Notes: generated by a model not told the origin, from the sequence alone. Positions 49,628-58,981 are shown, numbered from the stretch's first letter. The stretch is 64,000 nt of DNA from Falsigemmobacter intermedius (GCF_004054105.1 NZ_SBLC01000009.1:62001-126000), one strand, 5' to 3'. Numbers and translations: made by a program.

Positions 49628-50713
49628 CTATCGTTTTGCCGCAAGTTCGGCCCGGATCTGTGCTGAATGTGCCCCGCGTGCGGGAATTGCACCTGCGATC
49701 CGGGTCTGCCCGTCAAAGCGCGGGGCCGGGGCCGGGGCGAGGGTTTCGCCCTGCCAGATGCCGCGGGCTTTGATATGGGGGTCGTGCTGCGCCTCTTCGG
49801 GCGAGAGCACCGGGGCCACGCAGGCATCCGTCCCGCCGAAAAGCGCATCCCAATGGGCGCGGGGCTTTGCGGCGAAGATGGGCTTCAGCCGCTCTTTCAG
49901 GGGGCCCCAGGCGGCGCGGTCGTAATGGCCCTTCACCATGGCCTCATCATCGTTAAGGCCAAGCTTTTCAAGGAAGATCGCATAGAACTTCGGCTCAAGC
50001 GCCTGAACGGTGACCCAGCCACCATCCGCGCAGAGATAGCTCTGGTTCCAGTGCGGCCCGTCGAGCACCGATTGCCCCCGCTCGGTCACCATCGCGCCGG
50101 AAGGCCGCATGGAATGCAAAAGCGCCAGCATATGGGCTGAGCCGTCAACAATCGCAGCATCGACGACGGTGCCTTTGCCGGTGCTGCGCGCATTCAGCAC
50201 GCCCGACAGGATCCCGACCGCCAGATACATCGCGCCGCCGCCCACATCTCCGACCAGCGTCGGCGGCGTCAGCGGCGCATCCCCCGCCGCAGAGGCATAC
50301 CAGAGCGCCCCGGAGCGTGAGATGTAATTCAGATCATGGCCCGCCAGTTTCGCCAGCGGCCCCTCCTGGCCCCAGCCGGTCATGCGACCATAAACAAGGC
50401 GCGGGTTGACGCGGTGGCAGTCCTGCGGCCCGAGCCCCAGACGCTCCGCCACGCCGGGGCGATAGCCCTCAATGAGCGCATCGGCCTGAGCGATCAGCGC
50501 CAGTGCGACCTCACGGTCGGCCGGGTCTTTCAGATCCAGCACGATCGAGCGTTTGCCGCGATCAAGCAGGTTCTCATCCACCGCGCCGGGCGTATCGGCA
50601 GCGACGGGGCGGTGGATCACCGTCACTTCGGCGCCCAGATCCGCCAGCAGCATGCCGCAGAAGGGGCCAGGTCCCAGCCCCTCAAGTTCTACAATCTTCA
50701 CTCCCCCCAGCAC
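49628..50713 (-). CDS. Alpha-methylacyl-CoA racemase-like CaiB/BaiF family protein
   Basis: A 361-residue class III CoA-transferase-fold protein. The catalytic pair of the racemase subgroup is present at the same numbering as in mycobacterial MCR: H126 in GHDLNY and D156 in LVGDVGGGAMY, with E240 in QALEPKF. This points to epimerisation of 2-methylacyl-CoA thioesters rather than CoA transfer. It begins at GTG 50713 (MLGGVKIVELEGLGPGPFCG). It lies 4 bp downstream of aroB on the same strand, so probably shares the aroK-aroB transcript, without an obvious metabolic link. Confidence 0.92.
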   Translation of the reverse strand: MLGGVKIVELEGLGPGPFCGMLLADLGAEVTVIHRPVAADTPGAVDENLLDRGKRSIVLDLKDPADREVALALIAQADALIEGYRPGVAERLGLGPQDCHRVNPRLVYGRMTGWGQEGPLAKLAGHDLNYISRSGALWYASAAGDAPLTPPTLVGDVGGGAMYLAVGILSGVLNARSTGKGTVVDAAIVDGSAHMLALLHSMRPSGAMVTERGQSVLDGPHWNQSYLCADGGWVTVQALEPKFYAIFLEKLGLNDDEAMVKGHYDRAAWGPLKERLKPIFAAKPRAHWDALFGGTDACVAPVLSPEEAQHDPHIKARGIWQGETLAPAPAPRFDGQTRIAGAIPARGAHSAQIRAELAAKR

Positions 50714-50717
50714 GCGT

Positions 50718-51830
50718 TTACCTCCCCGTAAGTGCGTCCCTCAGAACCGACAGCACCGCCTCTCGCGGCACATCATCGGCAACGAATGCCTCGCCTATGT
50801 CCCGCGCCAGAATGAAGCGCAGTTTGCCGTCGACGACTTTTTTGTCCTGACCCATCAGATCAAGAAGCGCCTCTGCCCCCGGCAGATCGCCTTCGATATC
50901 TGAGAAATCGGTTTTCATCCCCATGGCCTTGAGATGCGCGCGCACGCGGCTCGGGCTTTCCTGGCTGCTAAGACCAAGGCGAGAGGACAGCTCAAAAGCC
51001 AGGGCGCAGCCGATGGCCACACCTTCGCCGTGCAGCAGCCGCTCGCCATAGCCGGTGGCCGCCTCCAGCGCGTGGCAGAAGGTATGGCCAAGGTTCAGAA
51101 GGGCGCGTTCCCCCTGTTCGGTCTCATCACGCTCAACGATCCCGGCCTTCATCTCAACCGAGCGCTGCACCGCATAAAGCCGCGTGGCGGCGTCGCCCCT
51201 GGCAAGCGCAGGGCCGTCGCGCTCCAGCCGCTCAAAGAAGGCCGCATCGCCGAGAAGGCCGTATTTCACCACCTCACCATAGCCCGCCAGCAGGTCGCGC
51301 GCGGGCAGGGTGCCGAGAAGTGCGGTATCGGCGAGAACCACGGTCGGCTGATGAAACGCACCGATCAGGTTTTTGCCGTGGCGCGTGTTGATCCCGGTCT
51401 TGCCGCCGACGGAGCTGTCGACCTGGGCCAGAAGCGAGGTCGGGATCTGCGCAAAGCGCACGCCGCGGCGCAGGATGGCCGAAGCAAAGCCCGCCAGATC
51501 GCCGATCACGCCCCCGCCAAAGGCGATGACCAGATCCCGGCGCTCAATCTTTTGATCGAGCAGGAAATCACAGGCCTGCTCAAGCCCCGCCCAGGATTTC
51601 GTGCCCTCACCCGGCGTCAGCGCCAGAGAGGCATGGGCGATGCCTGCGGCGTCAAGCGCGGCCTCAAGGGCAGGGAGATGCAGGGCCGCGACCCGTTCCT
51701 CGGTCAGGATCGCCACTTTTTTGCGGCGCAGAAAGGGGGCCAGCTCATCGCCCGCGCGGGACAAAAGTCCCTCACCGATGCGGACTTCATAGCTGCGATC
51801 CCCAAGATTTACCGGAACCGTCACGCGCAT
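50718..51830 (-). CDS. aroB: 3-dehydroquinate synthase
   Basis: Shikimate pathway enzyme making dehydroquinate from DAHP, NAD- and zinc-dependent. The 370-residue product has the NAD-binding FGGGVIGDLAGFAS, LAQVDSSVGGKTGIN, GEVVKYGLL and zinc ligands in NLGHTFCHALE and LHGEGVAIG. ATG 51830 is chosen over a 15-codon extension and lies 1 bp from the aroK stop, giving the common aroK-aroB operon. Confidence 0.97.
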   Translation of the reverse strand: MRVTVPVNLGDRSYEVRIGEGLLSRAGDELAPFLRRKKVAILTEERVAALHLPALEAALDAAGIAHASLALTPGEGTKSWAGLEQACDFLLDQKIERRDLVIAFGGGVIGDLAGFASAILRRGVRFAQIPTSLLAQVDSSVGGKTGINTRHGKNLIGAFHQPTVVLADTALLGTLPARDLLAGYGEVVKYGLLGDAAFFERLERDGPALARGDAATRLYAVQRSVEMKAGIVERDETEQGERALLNLGHTFCHALEAATGYGERLLHGEGVAIGCALAFELSSRLGLSSQESPSRVRAHLKAMGMKTDFSDIEGDLPGAEALLDLMGQDKKVVDGKLRFILARDIGEAFVADDVPREAVLSVLRDALTGR

Positions 51831-51831
51831 C

Positions 51832-52377
51832 TCAGATCCTTTCCAGCACATCGGCGCGGGTGGAGAGGGCCTCAATCACCCGCTGCGCCGTTGCGTCAAT
51901 CGACAGCCCATGCTCGCTGTCGACGATCAGCTCGGCCTGGGCATAGACCGGCTCGCGTTCGGCATAAAGCGTGCGCAGCGTCTCATAGGGGTTTGCGGTG
52001 CGCAGCAGGGGGCGGTTGTTGCGGTGGCGCACACGGTGCCACAGCAGATCGACATCGGCGCGCAGCCAGACCGCGACCCCGCCCTCTCTGATCGCCTCAC
52101 GGTTGGCTTCAGCCATATAAGCGCCGCCACCGGTGGACAGGATCGAGGGTTGATCCGCCAGCAGCCGCCCGATGATCTGTGATTCTTTCTCACGGAAGAA
52201 GGGTTCACCATCGCGGGCGAAAATTTCTGCGATGGTCATATTGGCGGCCTTCACGATCTCGTCATCCGAATCGCGGAAGGGCACCTGCAGCATGCGTGCG
52301 AGTTGAGTGCCGACGGCGGTTTTTCCCGCTCCCATCATGCCCACCAGCACGACCGTTTTGCGCAGACGCCATTTCAT
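51832..52377 (-). CDS. aroK: Shikimate kinase
   Basis: Phosphorylates shikimate at O3 with ATP. The 181-residue P-loop kinase has Walker A GMMGAGKTAVG (13-23), the shikimate-binding DSDDEI and FFREKE, STGGGAYM and the lid region RPLLRT. It is first in the aroK-aroB operon. The last residues after VIEAL are a short normal tail. Confidence 0.97.
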   Translation of the reverse strand: MKWRLRKTVVLVGMMGAGKTAVGTQLARMLQVPFRDSDDEIVKAANMTIAEIFARDGEPFFREKESQIIGRLLADQPSILSTGGGAYMAEANREAIREGGVAVWLRADVDLLWHRVRHRNNRPLLRTANPYETLRTLYAEREPVYAQAELIVDSEHGLSIDATAQRVIEALSTRADVLERI

Positions 52378-52405
52378 CAGGGGTTTCCCCTTGTGTTTGA
52401 TCTTT

Positions 52406-52422
52406 CACGCCTGAATGGCGTG
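52406..52422 (+). repeat. Inverted repeat between aroK and the xerD cluster
   Basis: CACGCC-TGAAT-GGCGTG, flanked on both sides by GATCTT, in the 133-bp divergent gap between aroK and the small membrane protein. It could be an operator for either direction. Confidence 0.4.
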
Positions 52423-52510
52423 ATCTTCGCAAAAAGACCATATATATTCGACAGGCAGCGCTCTTCGGCGTGCTGCCAATTCTAAGGGCAAAAGCAGGCA
52501 AGGAAGTGCA

Positions 52511-52693
52511 ATGCGTCTGATTAAGGTTCTCCTGGTGCTGATCGTTCTGGCCTTCGCAGGTCTCACCGGTTTTGCCTATTTCGGCGATATGACGCCGGAG
52601 CCCGCACAGGTCTCGCAGCCGCTGGAACTGGCGCCTGCCGAGACGCGCCCTGAAGCCAGCCCTTCCACTGCGGCGGGGACGGATGGCAACTGA
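52511..52693 (+). CDS. Small single-helix membrane protein upstream of xerD
   Basis: A 60-residue protein: one transmembrane helix (about 3-23, LIKVLLVLIVLAFAGLTGFAY) followed by a proline- and acid-rich tail facing the periplasm (GDMTPEPAQ onward). Proteins of this shape (signal-anchor, GYAYLGD-like turn, Pro-rich tail) occupy this position in related genomes as I recall. AGGAAG precedes the ATG. It overlaps the next gene by 11 bp. Function unknown. Confidence 0.72.
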   Translation: MRLIKVLLVLIVLAFAGLTGFAYFGDMTPEPAQVSQPLELAPAETRPEASPSTAAGTDGN

Positions 52694-54236
52694 GGGGCTG
52701 CGCGCTCTCTTACTGACGGCGACGGCTCTGCTGGTTCCGGTCGCGGGGCATGCGCAGGGGCGGCCGCTTTCGGCCATCGACTGGCTGTCAGATACCGTCG
52801 CCCGCCCGGCCCCCCGCGTGGTGCCGGAGGCACCGGTGCGCCCCCTCGGGGCACCGGAGGCGATTGTCACCACGCCGCTTTCGGCCCGCAACCTGGACGG
52901 TGTGGGCGTTCTGAGCGTCAAAACCACCGGAATGGATCCGCAGTTCTGGGCGCGCTCGGATGCAGAGGTGCTGAAGGCAAAGCTGCGCGACGAAGGCCCG
53001 GAGCCGCTGCCGGCGCTGCGCGATCTGATCCAGATGCTGATGCTGGCCGAAGTTGACCCGCCGATGCACAGCGACGGGCAGGGCGGCTTTTTGCTGGCAC
53101 GTATCGACCGGCTTTTGAGCTTTGGTGCCCTTGAGGCGGCGCAGGAGCTGATCACGGCTGCAGGCCCGCCGACGCCGGATCTGTTCCGCCGCGCCTTTGA
53201 CATCGCGCTTCTGCTGGGAACGGAGGACCGCGCCTGCGCGGCGCAGCGCGCCAGCCCGCGGATTTCCCCGACGCTTTCGGCGCGGATCTTTTGTCTGGCA
53301 CGCGGCGGTGACTGGGGCGCGGCAGAGCTGACCCTCGCCACGGCTCAGGCACTCGGCCATGTGTCGGAAGAAGAGGTCCAGATCCTGCGCCGGTTCATCC
53401 GGCCGGAGGCCTATGAGGATGAAGAGCCCCTTCCGCCGCCTGCCCGGGTGACGCCTCTGAACCTGCGCCTCTATGAGGCAATCGGAGAGGCGCTGTCGCC
53501 TTCCGGTCAGCCCCTTGCGTTTGCCCATGGCGATCTGACGCCCGCCACCGGCTGGAAAGCGCAGATTGAGGCCGCAGAGCGCCTGGCCCGCACCGGCGGT
53601 ATCGCCCCGGCGCAGCTTTTCCGCCTCTACACCGAGCGGCGCGCTGCCGCCTCGGGCGGGGTCTGGAGCCGGGTTCAGGCGGTGCAGAGCTTTGAGCGCG
53701 CGCTGTCAGGTGCAGCGCCTGAAAAGGCGGCTTCTGCGCTGAAAACGGCCTGGACCGAGATGGCCTCTATGGAACTGGAAGTGCCCTTCGCCGAGCATTA
53801 CGCCGCGCGGATCGCAGCCCACCCCTGGCCTGAGGGGGAGGCGCAGGAGCTTGCGTTCCGTCTGCGGCTTCTGAGTGCGGATTTTGCAAACCTGCTGCCC
53901 GAGGATGTGCCGCCCTCTGAGGAGGCAGCTTTCCTCGCCGGGCTCGCCCAGGGGCGGGCCACCACCGCGCCGCCGCCGGATAATCTTGCCCGGGCCATCG
54001 CCCGCGCGTTCCCCGGTGCCGGAGAGCCGCCGCTGCCCTCAGGTGCGGCCCAGGGGCTGATGCGCGATGGCCGCATGGGAGAGGCCGCGCTGATGGCGAT
54101 CGATCAGGTCACCGTTGGCGCTTTGGGCGAATTGCGCACGGTGACGGAGGGGCTGGTGACCCTGCGGCGTCTCGGGTTTGAAACGGCGGCCCGCAAGGCC
54201 GCGCTGCAACTGCTGATTTTGGAACGGAGAGGCTGA
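52683..54236 (+). CDS. Conserved secreted hypothetical protein upstream of xerD
   Basis: A 517-residue protein with a signal peptide (about 1-25, LLLTATALLVPVAGHAQ). The mature part is alanine-rich and mostly helical, resembling a solenoid of short helical repeats (LLARIDRLLSFGALEAAQEL; RIFCLARGGDWGAAELTLAT), with no named domain I recognise. It overlaps the small membrane protein by 11 bp and xerD by 1 bp, so the three are one unit. Probably a periplasmic lineage-specific protein; a link to chromosome dimer resolution is not implied by sequence. Confidence 0.78.
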   Translation: MATEGLRALLLTATALLVPVAGHAQGRPLSAIDWLSDTVARPAPRVVPEAPVRPLGAPEAIVTTPLSARNLDGVGVLSVKTTGMDPQFWARSDAEVLKAKLRDEGPEPLPALRDLIQMLMLAEVDPPMHSDGQGGFLLARIDRLLSFGALEAAQELITAAGPPTPDLFRRAFDIALLLGTEDRACAAQRASPRISPTLSARIFCLARGGDWGAAELTLATAQALGHVSEEEVQILRRFIRPEAYEDEEPLPPPARVTPLNLRLYEAIGEALSPSGQPLAFAHGDLTPATGWKAQIEAAERLARTGGIAPAQLFRLYTERRAAASGGVWSRVQAVQSFERALSGAAPEKAASALKTAWTEMASMELEVPFAEHYAARIAAHPWPEGEAQELAFRLRLLSADFANLLPEDVPPSEEAAFLAGLAQGRATTAPPPDNLARAIARAFPGAGEPPLPSGAAQGLMRDGRMGEAALMAIDQVTVGALGELRTVTEGLVTLRRLGFETAARKAALQLLILERRG

Positions 54237-55189
54237 TGGACAGCCCGATGGAACGCTGGATCTCAAGCTTCCTTGAGGCCCAGACGGCCACGGCGGGGGC
54301 GGCCAGGAACACCCGACTCGCCTATGGCCGCGATCTGATGGATTTCGCGGGCTATCTGGCCGGGAGGGGGCTGCATTTCAACACCGCCGCGCAAAGCGAT
54401 ATTGAGGCCTGGCTGATCCGCTGCGAGGCTGAGGGCCTGTCGCAGGCCACCCGCGCGCGCAGGCTCTCTGCGGTGCGTCAGCTTTACCGCTTTGCCTTTG
54501 ATGAGGCCTGGGTCAAAACCGATCCGGCTTTGCGCATCAAAGGCCCGGGGCGCAGCAAAAAGCTGCCGCAGACCCTGAGCGAGGATGAGGTGGCGCTGCT
54601 GATCGCGGCCACGCAGACCCAGGGGCGCGAAGGCGCGGACAGGGTGCGCAACCTCTGTCTGATGGAGCTTCTCTATGCCACGGGGCTGCGGGTGAGCGAG
54701 CTGGTCTCGTTGCCGGTCGCCGCGGTGCGCGGGCATCCGGCGATGATCCTCGTGCGCGGCAAGGGCGGGCGCGAGCGGATGGTGCCGCTGTCGCGCCCGG
54801 CGAAAGCGGCGGTGTCGGACTGGCTGGTGCTGCGCGATGCCGCAGAGGCAGGGTCGGGACAGAAGAGCCGGTTTCTCTTCCCGTCACGCTCGGCTGAGGG
54901 GCATCTGACCCGCCTGCGATTTTACGCGCTGGTCAAAGAGTTGGCCCTGGCCGCCGGATTGGACCCGACGCGGGTCACGCCGCATACGCTGCGCCATGCC
55001 TTTGCCACGCATCTGCTGGCCCGGGGCGCGGATCTGCGGGCCATCCAGACCCTTCTGGGTCACGCAGATCTCGGCACCACCGAGATCTACACGCATGTTC
55101 TGGAAGACCGGCTGCGCGAACTGGTGCTGACGCGCCACCCGCTGGCGGAAAGCGCGCCGGAAGATCAGGCTGAGGCGCAGGAGGCCTGA
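54236..55189 (+). CDS. xerD: Tyrosine recombinase XerD
   Basis: Site-specific recombinase resolving chromosome dimers at dif with XerC. The 317-residue product has an N-terminal SAM-like core-binding domain (1-110) and a catalytic domain with R142 (ATGLRVSEL), K166 (GKGGRER), H240 and R243 (HTLRHAFATHLL), H266 (GHADLGTTEIY) and nucleophile Y275. XerD over XerC is preferred by overall similarity; XerC cannot be ruled out by eye. It is a housekeeping enzyme, not a mobile-element integrase: no att site or tRNA fusion is near. Confidence 0.92.
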   Translation: MDSPMERWISSFLEAQTATAGAARNTRLAYGRDLMDFAGYLAGRGLHFNTAAQSDIEAWLIRCEAEGLSQATRARRLSAVRQLYRFAFDEAWVKTDPALRIKGPGRSKKLPQTLSEDEVALLIAATQTQGREGADRVRNLCLMELLYATGLRVSELVSLPVAAVRGHPAMILVRGKGGRERMVPLSRPAKAAVSDWLVLRDAAEAGSGQKSRFLFPSRSAEGHLTRLRFYALVKELALAAGLDPTRVTPHTLRHAFATHLLARGADLRAIQTLLGHADLGTTEIYTHVLEDRLRELVLTRHPLAESAPEDQAEAQEA

Positions 55190-55228
55190 GCCACCAATAT
55201 GCGCGGGCCGCACAGTCCCGGGATAAGT

Positions 55229-56590
55229 TTACGCAGCGGCGCCCTCCTCCGCCTCGCCGAGGGGCAGGCGCACCAGAGCGCTCAGCCCGCCGCCCTGGCG
55301 GTTGCTCAGCGTGAGAGTGCCGCCATGGGCCCGCAGCACGCTTTCGCAGATCGCAAGTCCGAGGCCCGTGCCGCCCCCGGCGAAGTGACGCCCGCCGGCC
55401 GCAGCCTCAAAGGGTTTGTTCAAAAGCGCGAGTTTCGCCTCGCTCAGACCGGGGCCACGGTCGCGCAGTTCGATCAGCGCGATGTCCCCCTCAAGGCGCA
55501 ACTCCGCCTCGGGGTCGCAGGCATAGAGATTGGCATTCACCATCAGATTGCGCAAAGCCCGGCGCATCGCAACTTCGCGCAGCGGCAGAGTGACCGGCGG
55601 CCCGCCGCAAAAGCGCACGGCCTGTTCCTCACAAAGGTCGCTCAGCAGCGCGGTGAGATCCGTCTCTCGCAGCGCCTCCTGGTCCGAGATGCGCCGTGCA
55701 CTGCCCAGAAGGTCCTCGGTAATCACGGAAATCTCTTCCAGACTGCGGATCATTCCCTCGCGCAGGTCAGGGTCTTCGATAAATTCCGCGCGCAGCCGCA
55801 GCGAGGTGACGGGGGTGCGGATGTCATGGCCCACCGCCGCCAGGATGGTGCGCCGCGTCGCCTCAAATCCCGCGATCTGCGACTGCATGGCGTTGAAGGC
55901 GCGGGCGAAATCCTGCAGCTCTGCCGGGCCGCTCAGGGTCAGGCGCTGGCTGTGATCGCCCGCCCCGGCCAGACGCGCGGTCCGGGCCGCCTCTGCCAGC
56001 GGGCGGGTCAACTGGCGGGTGAAATAAAGCGCCACCGCCAGACAGCCTGCCGCCGACATCAGAAGCGGGATCACAAAGCCCCATTTTCGCGGCCAGGCCA
56101 GCGACCGGGGCAGCGGATAGACCAGACTGTTCAGCCATTCGCCCGAAAACGGCCCCGCATTGATGGCGATTGAAATCATCATCAGGACCGGCTGATCCTC
56201 AGGCAGCGTGGCAATTCCGGGGCTGTGGACCAGCACCGTATTGCCCGGCATGGCGCGGCGCAGCTCCGCGGCAAGGCCCGGAAGCGGCGTGCCACCCGCA
56301 GTATCAAGCGGATCCTCGCTGACGAAAAAGCGGGTAAATCCGGTGTTGCTCTGGGCGATGATCTCGGTCGCGACCTCTTCGTCGGCCTGTTCGACCGCAT
56401 GCAGAAGGGCAATCAGCCGGCCAAGATCCTGATGCAGCCGCGCCTGGCGGTCAAAATCCGAGCCTTCCCCCGCAAAAAGCAACAGCGCGAGGATCTGCGC
56501 CGCAGCAATCGCCCCCATGAGCAGAAGCGCGAACTGCGCCGCAAGGCCGCGCGGGCGCAGGCGCTGTGCCAAGCGGCGAAGCGCGCTCAT
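55229..56590 (-). CDS. Sensor histidine kinase
   Basis: Membrane kinase of 453 residues. TM1 (about 18-40) and TM2 (about 170-190) flank a periplasmic sensor of about 130 residues; HAMP follows, then the dimerisation box AAVGHDIRTPVTSLRLR with phospho-acceptor H255, N box ALRNLMVNANLYA, G1 DRGPGLSE and G2 GGGTGLGLAI. The HDIRTP form (rather than HELRTP) is the EnvZ-like type. It is encoded after its response regulator with a 4-bp overlap. The signal is unknown. Confidence 0.93.
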   Translation of the reverse strand: MSALRRLAQRLRPRGLAAQFALLLMGAIAAAQILALLLFAGEGSDFDRQARLHQDLGRLIALLHAVEQADEEVATEIIAQSNTGFTRFFVSEDPLDTAGGTPLPGLAAELRRAMPGNTVLVHSPGIATLPEDQPVLMMISIAINAGPFSGEWLNSLVYPLPRSLAWPRKWGFVIPLLMSAAGCLAVALYFTRQLTRPLAEAARTARLAGAGDHSQRLTLSGPAELQDFARAFNAMQSQIAGFEATRRTILAAVGHDIRTPVTSLRLRAEFIEDPDLREGMIRSLEEISVITEDLLGSARRISDQEALRETDLTALLSDLCEEQAVRFCGGPPVTLPLREVAMRRALRNLMVNANLYACDPEAELRLEGDIALIELRDRGPGLSEAKLALLNKPFEAAAGGRHFAGGGTGLGLAICESVLRAHGGTLTLSNRQGGGLSALVRLPLGEAEEGAAA

Positions 56591-57309
56591 TCTACGGTTT
56601 CCACCTCGGCGCAGAGCCGATATCCGCCCCCCCATTCGGTGGCGATGATGCGGGTCCCCTCGGCGCCTGCGCCATCGCCGATCTTGCGGCGCAGGCGACT
56701 GACCATGGTGTCAATGGTGCGGTCAAAGGCCCCGAGATCGCGGCCCCGCACGCGGTCAATCAGCCGCTGGCGGCTGAGGACCTCATCCGGGTGATCGAGA
56801 AACATGCTCAGAAGCCGGTTCTCGCCACTGGTCAGATGCCGCAGTGTGCCGTCCGGCAGGCTGACCTCCTGGCGGTCGGGATCATGCAGGCGCCCGGCAA
56901 AGCGGCGGCGGCGCGATGTGGGGCCCTGCACCCCCGGAGGCACCCGGCGCAGAAGAGAGCGCAGCCGCGCCACCAGGGCTGCGGGGTTAAAGGGTTTGAC
57001 CACGTAATCATCCGCACCCGCGTTCAGCCCGATAATGCTGTCTTCGTCGCTGGCCATGGCGGTCAGCAGGATCACCGGCGGACCGCCCGCGCGGGCGAGT
57101 TCGGCACACAGCACAAGGCCGCTGTCGCCGGGCAGCTTGATATCGAGAATCACCGCATGCACCTGCGCCCCGGAGAGAAGCTCCCGCGCGGCTTCAGCGG
57201 ATCCGGCCTCAAGCGTGCGAAACCCCTCGCGCCGCAGATAAAGACAAAGCGGGCCGCGGATGTCGCGGGCATCTTCGACGACGAGGATCTGAGGGGAAAC
57301 TTCGGTCAT
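56587..57309 (-). CDS. OmpR-family response regulator
   Basis: A 240-residue two-domain regulator. The receiver has E12-D13 in VVEDARD, phospho-acceptor D56 in VILDIKLPG, LLTAMAS and VVKPFNP. The C-terminal winged helix (about 145-235) includes LTSGENRLLSMFLDHPDEVL, then RTIDTMVSRLRRKI and GGYRL. It is paired with the kinase downstream and divergent from the beta-propeller gene at 57566; a palindrome in the gap could be its site. Confidence 0.94.
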   Translation of the reverse strand: MTEVSPQILVVEDARDIRGPLCLYLRREGFRTLEAGSAEAARELLSGAQVHAVILDIKLPGDSGLVLCAELARAGGPPVILLTAMASDEDSIIGLNAGADDYVVKPFNPAALVARLRSLLRRVPPGVQGPTSRRRRFAGRLHDPDRQEVSLPDGTLRHLTSGENRLLSMFLDHPDEVLSRQRLIDRVRGRDLGAFDRTIDTMVSRLRRKIGDGAGAEGTRIIATEWGGGYRLCAEVETVE

Positions 57310-57392
57310 ATCTCGGTCTTGCTGCGAAAAGGCGTGCGGGTCAGGGCTTTTCCTATAATATCAGTCGGGAAATAACCACATGGCACCTTTGC

Positions 57393-57407
57393 GTGACAGA
57401 CTGTCAC
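57393..57407 (+). promoter_or_regulatory. Palindrome in the regulator/beta-propeller divergent gap
   Basis: GTGACAG-A-CTGTCAC, two 7-bp arms around one base, lies 86 bp before the response-regulator gene and 159 bp before the beta-propeller gene. It is AT-flanked on the right. OmpR-type regulators usually prefer direct repeats, so the binding protein is uncertain. Confidence 0.45.
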
Positions 57408-57565
57408 AATTTTGCTCTCCTGGTGAATTTGTCAGGTATGTAAACCGGGCGCAATCCCGACCTTTCGGCCGGGCCGCAACCGGCAGTCCTGCTCAGGCCC
57501 TGGGCTGCATCCTGGCTGCATGCCGCCCCTCAGGGGCGGGGTGCCTTAGTTGATCGAGGTGATCC

Positions 57566-58981
57566 ATGACCTTTCTGAGCCGCCTGCGTGCGGGAGCTTC
57601 GGCCCTGGTGCTGATGAGCATTGCCGCTCCGCTTTACGCCGAGAGCGTCTATACCCCTGTGGCGAAAGACTTTGCCCCTGTGATCCGGGCGGCGTCTGCC
57701 CAGGAGGGCGCCCCCGTCTATGCGGGCAGCAATGTCGTCATCACCGGCGAGCGTCTGGTGCCGGGGCAGGAACTCACCCTGATGCGCGGCGCGACGGTGC
57801 TCAATGCTGAGGGTCCGATCGTCGTCGACGCGGAGGGGCGTTTCCGCTTTGAGCTGACCCTTGATGCGGCTGCCGCCACGGGGCAGCAGCCGGTGGTGGT
57901 TCTGGCCGAGAAACCCGCTGCAGCCCAGGTAGTGAATGTGAAAATCTCTCCGAAAGTGGCGCTCAGCGGGGCGGAGAAATTCGACATCACCTCCGGTCCG
58001 GTGGCCAATGGCCTCTACCAGGTCATCCACAATGAAAAGACCGGCTCGGTCTATGTGACCTCGGCTGTCGGGCGCCTGCCGGTGAAGGTCTCGGAAGTGA
58101 CCCGTCTCGATGCAGAGAGTCTGAAGGTGACCGGCCAGGTCTCTCCGCCCGAAGCGCCCCCCTCGGGCCGATCCGGCCCGGACGGTGGCGCCGCAGATCC
58201 CGGCCTCTTCGCGGTCTATGGTCTCGACATTGACCGCACGCATGACCGCCTTTGGGTCAGCAACACCCGTCAGGACAGCATCGCTGTCTATGACGCCAAA
58301 GAGATGGCGCTGGTAAAGCAGTTTGAGCCCGGCACCGTCAGCCACGGGCGTGATGTGGTCGTCGATGAGACCCGCGGCCGGGCCTATGTCGCAGCCACCC
58401 GCACCAACCGCATCGAAGTCTTCGATACCAAAACGCTCGAGAAGCTGGAGCCGATTGAGATCACCACCAGCCGTCGCGGCGGTCAGTGGTCGTCGATGGC
58501 GCTCGATCTGGACGAGGCTTCGGGCATCCTGGTCAATGTCTCGATGAGCAGCAATGAAGTCGCCGTTGTTGATCTGAACGCCGGCAGCGTGAAGGTTCTG
58601 CCGCTTTCGGGTGCGCTGGCAGCTTCGGGTGTGGCCTATGATCCGCAGGAAAAGCTGATCTTCGTGGCTTCGCAGCAGTCGGACAATCTGCTGATCGTCA
58701 GCGCAGAAGACGGTACGATCCTGCATGACGTGCCGGTCGGGGCGCAGCCGCTGAACGTCACCTTTGAGCCGGTCAGCCGTCAGGCCTTTGTGGCCAACCG
58801 GGGCTCGGGCACCATCACGGTGGTGAACACCAAGGGTGAGATCACCGCTAACCTCGATGCCGGCTCGCGCCCGAACCAGCTGCGGGCTGATGGTCTGGGC
58901 ACTGTCTGGGCGGTGAATAAATCGCTCGGTCAGGACGATGATCGCGGCAATATGATCTGGCGCATCCGTCCGTCGAAATAA
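57566..58981 (+). CDS. Periplasmic YncE-like beta-propeller protein
   Basis: A 471-residue protein with a signal peptide (1-25, ending PLYAES). An N-terminal Ig-like beta domain (about 45-120, GSNVVITGERLVPGQELTLM) is followed by a seven-bladed propeller of YVTN/YncE repeats (GSVYVTSAVGRLPV; DRLWVSNTRQDSIAVYDAK; GRAYVAATRTNRIEVFDTKT; KLIFVASQQSDNLLIVSAED). YncE-type proteins are periplasmic and sometimes iron-regulated; no ligand can be assigned. It is divergent from the two-component system, which may control it, and has a strong terminator. Confidence 0.85.
   Translation: MTFLSRLRAGASALVLMSIAAPLYAESVYTPVAKDFAPVIRAASAQEGAPVYAGSNVVITGERLVPGQELTLMRGATVLNAEGPIVVDAEGRFRFELTLDAAAATGQQPVVVLAEKPAAAQVVNVKISPKVALSGAEKFDITSGPVANGLYQVIHNEKTGSVYVTSAVGRLPVKVSEVTRLDAESLKVTGQVSPPEAPPSGRSGPDGGAADPGLFAVYGLDIDRTHDRLWVSNTRQDSIAVYDAKEMALVKQFEPGTVSHGRDVVVDETRGRAYVAATRTNRIEVFDTKTLEKLEPIEITTSRRGGQWSSMALDLDEASGILVNVSMSSNEVAVVDLNAGSVKVLPLSGALAASGVAYDPQEKLIFVASQQSDNLLIVSAEDGTILHDVPVGAQPLNVTFEPVSRQAFVANRGSGTITVVNTKGEITANLDAGSRPNQLRADGLGTVWAVNKSLGQDDDRGNMIWRIRPSK

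Noticed and set aside
54236-55189. xerD as an integrase marking a genomic island
   Set aside because: Full-length housekeeping XerD with no att repeats, tRNA junction or cargo next to it.
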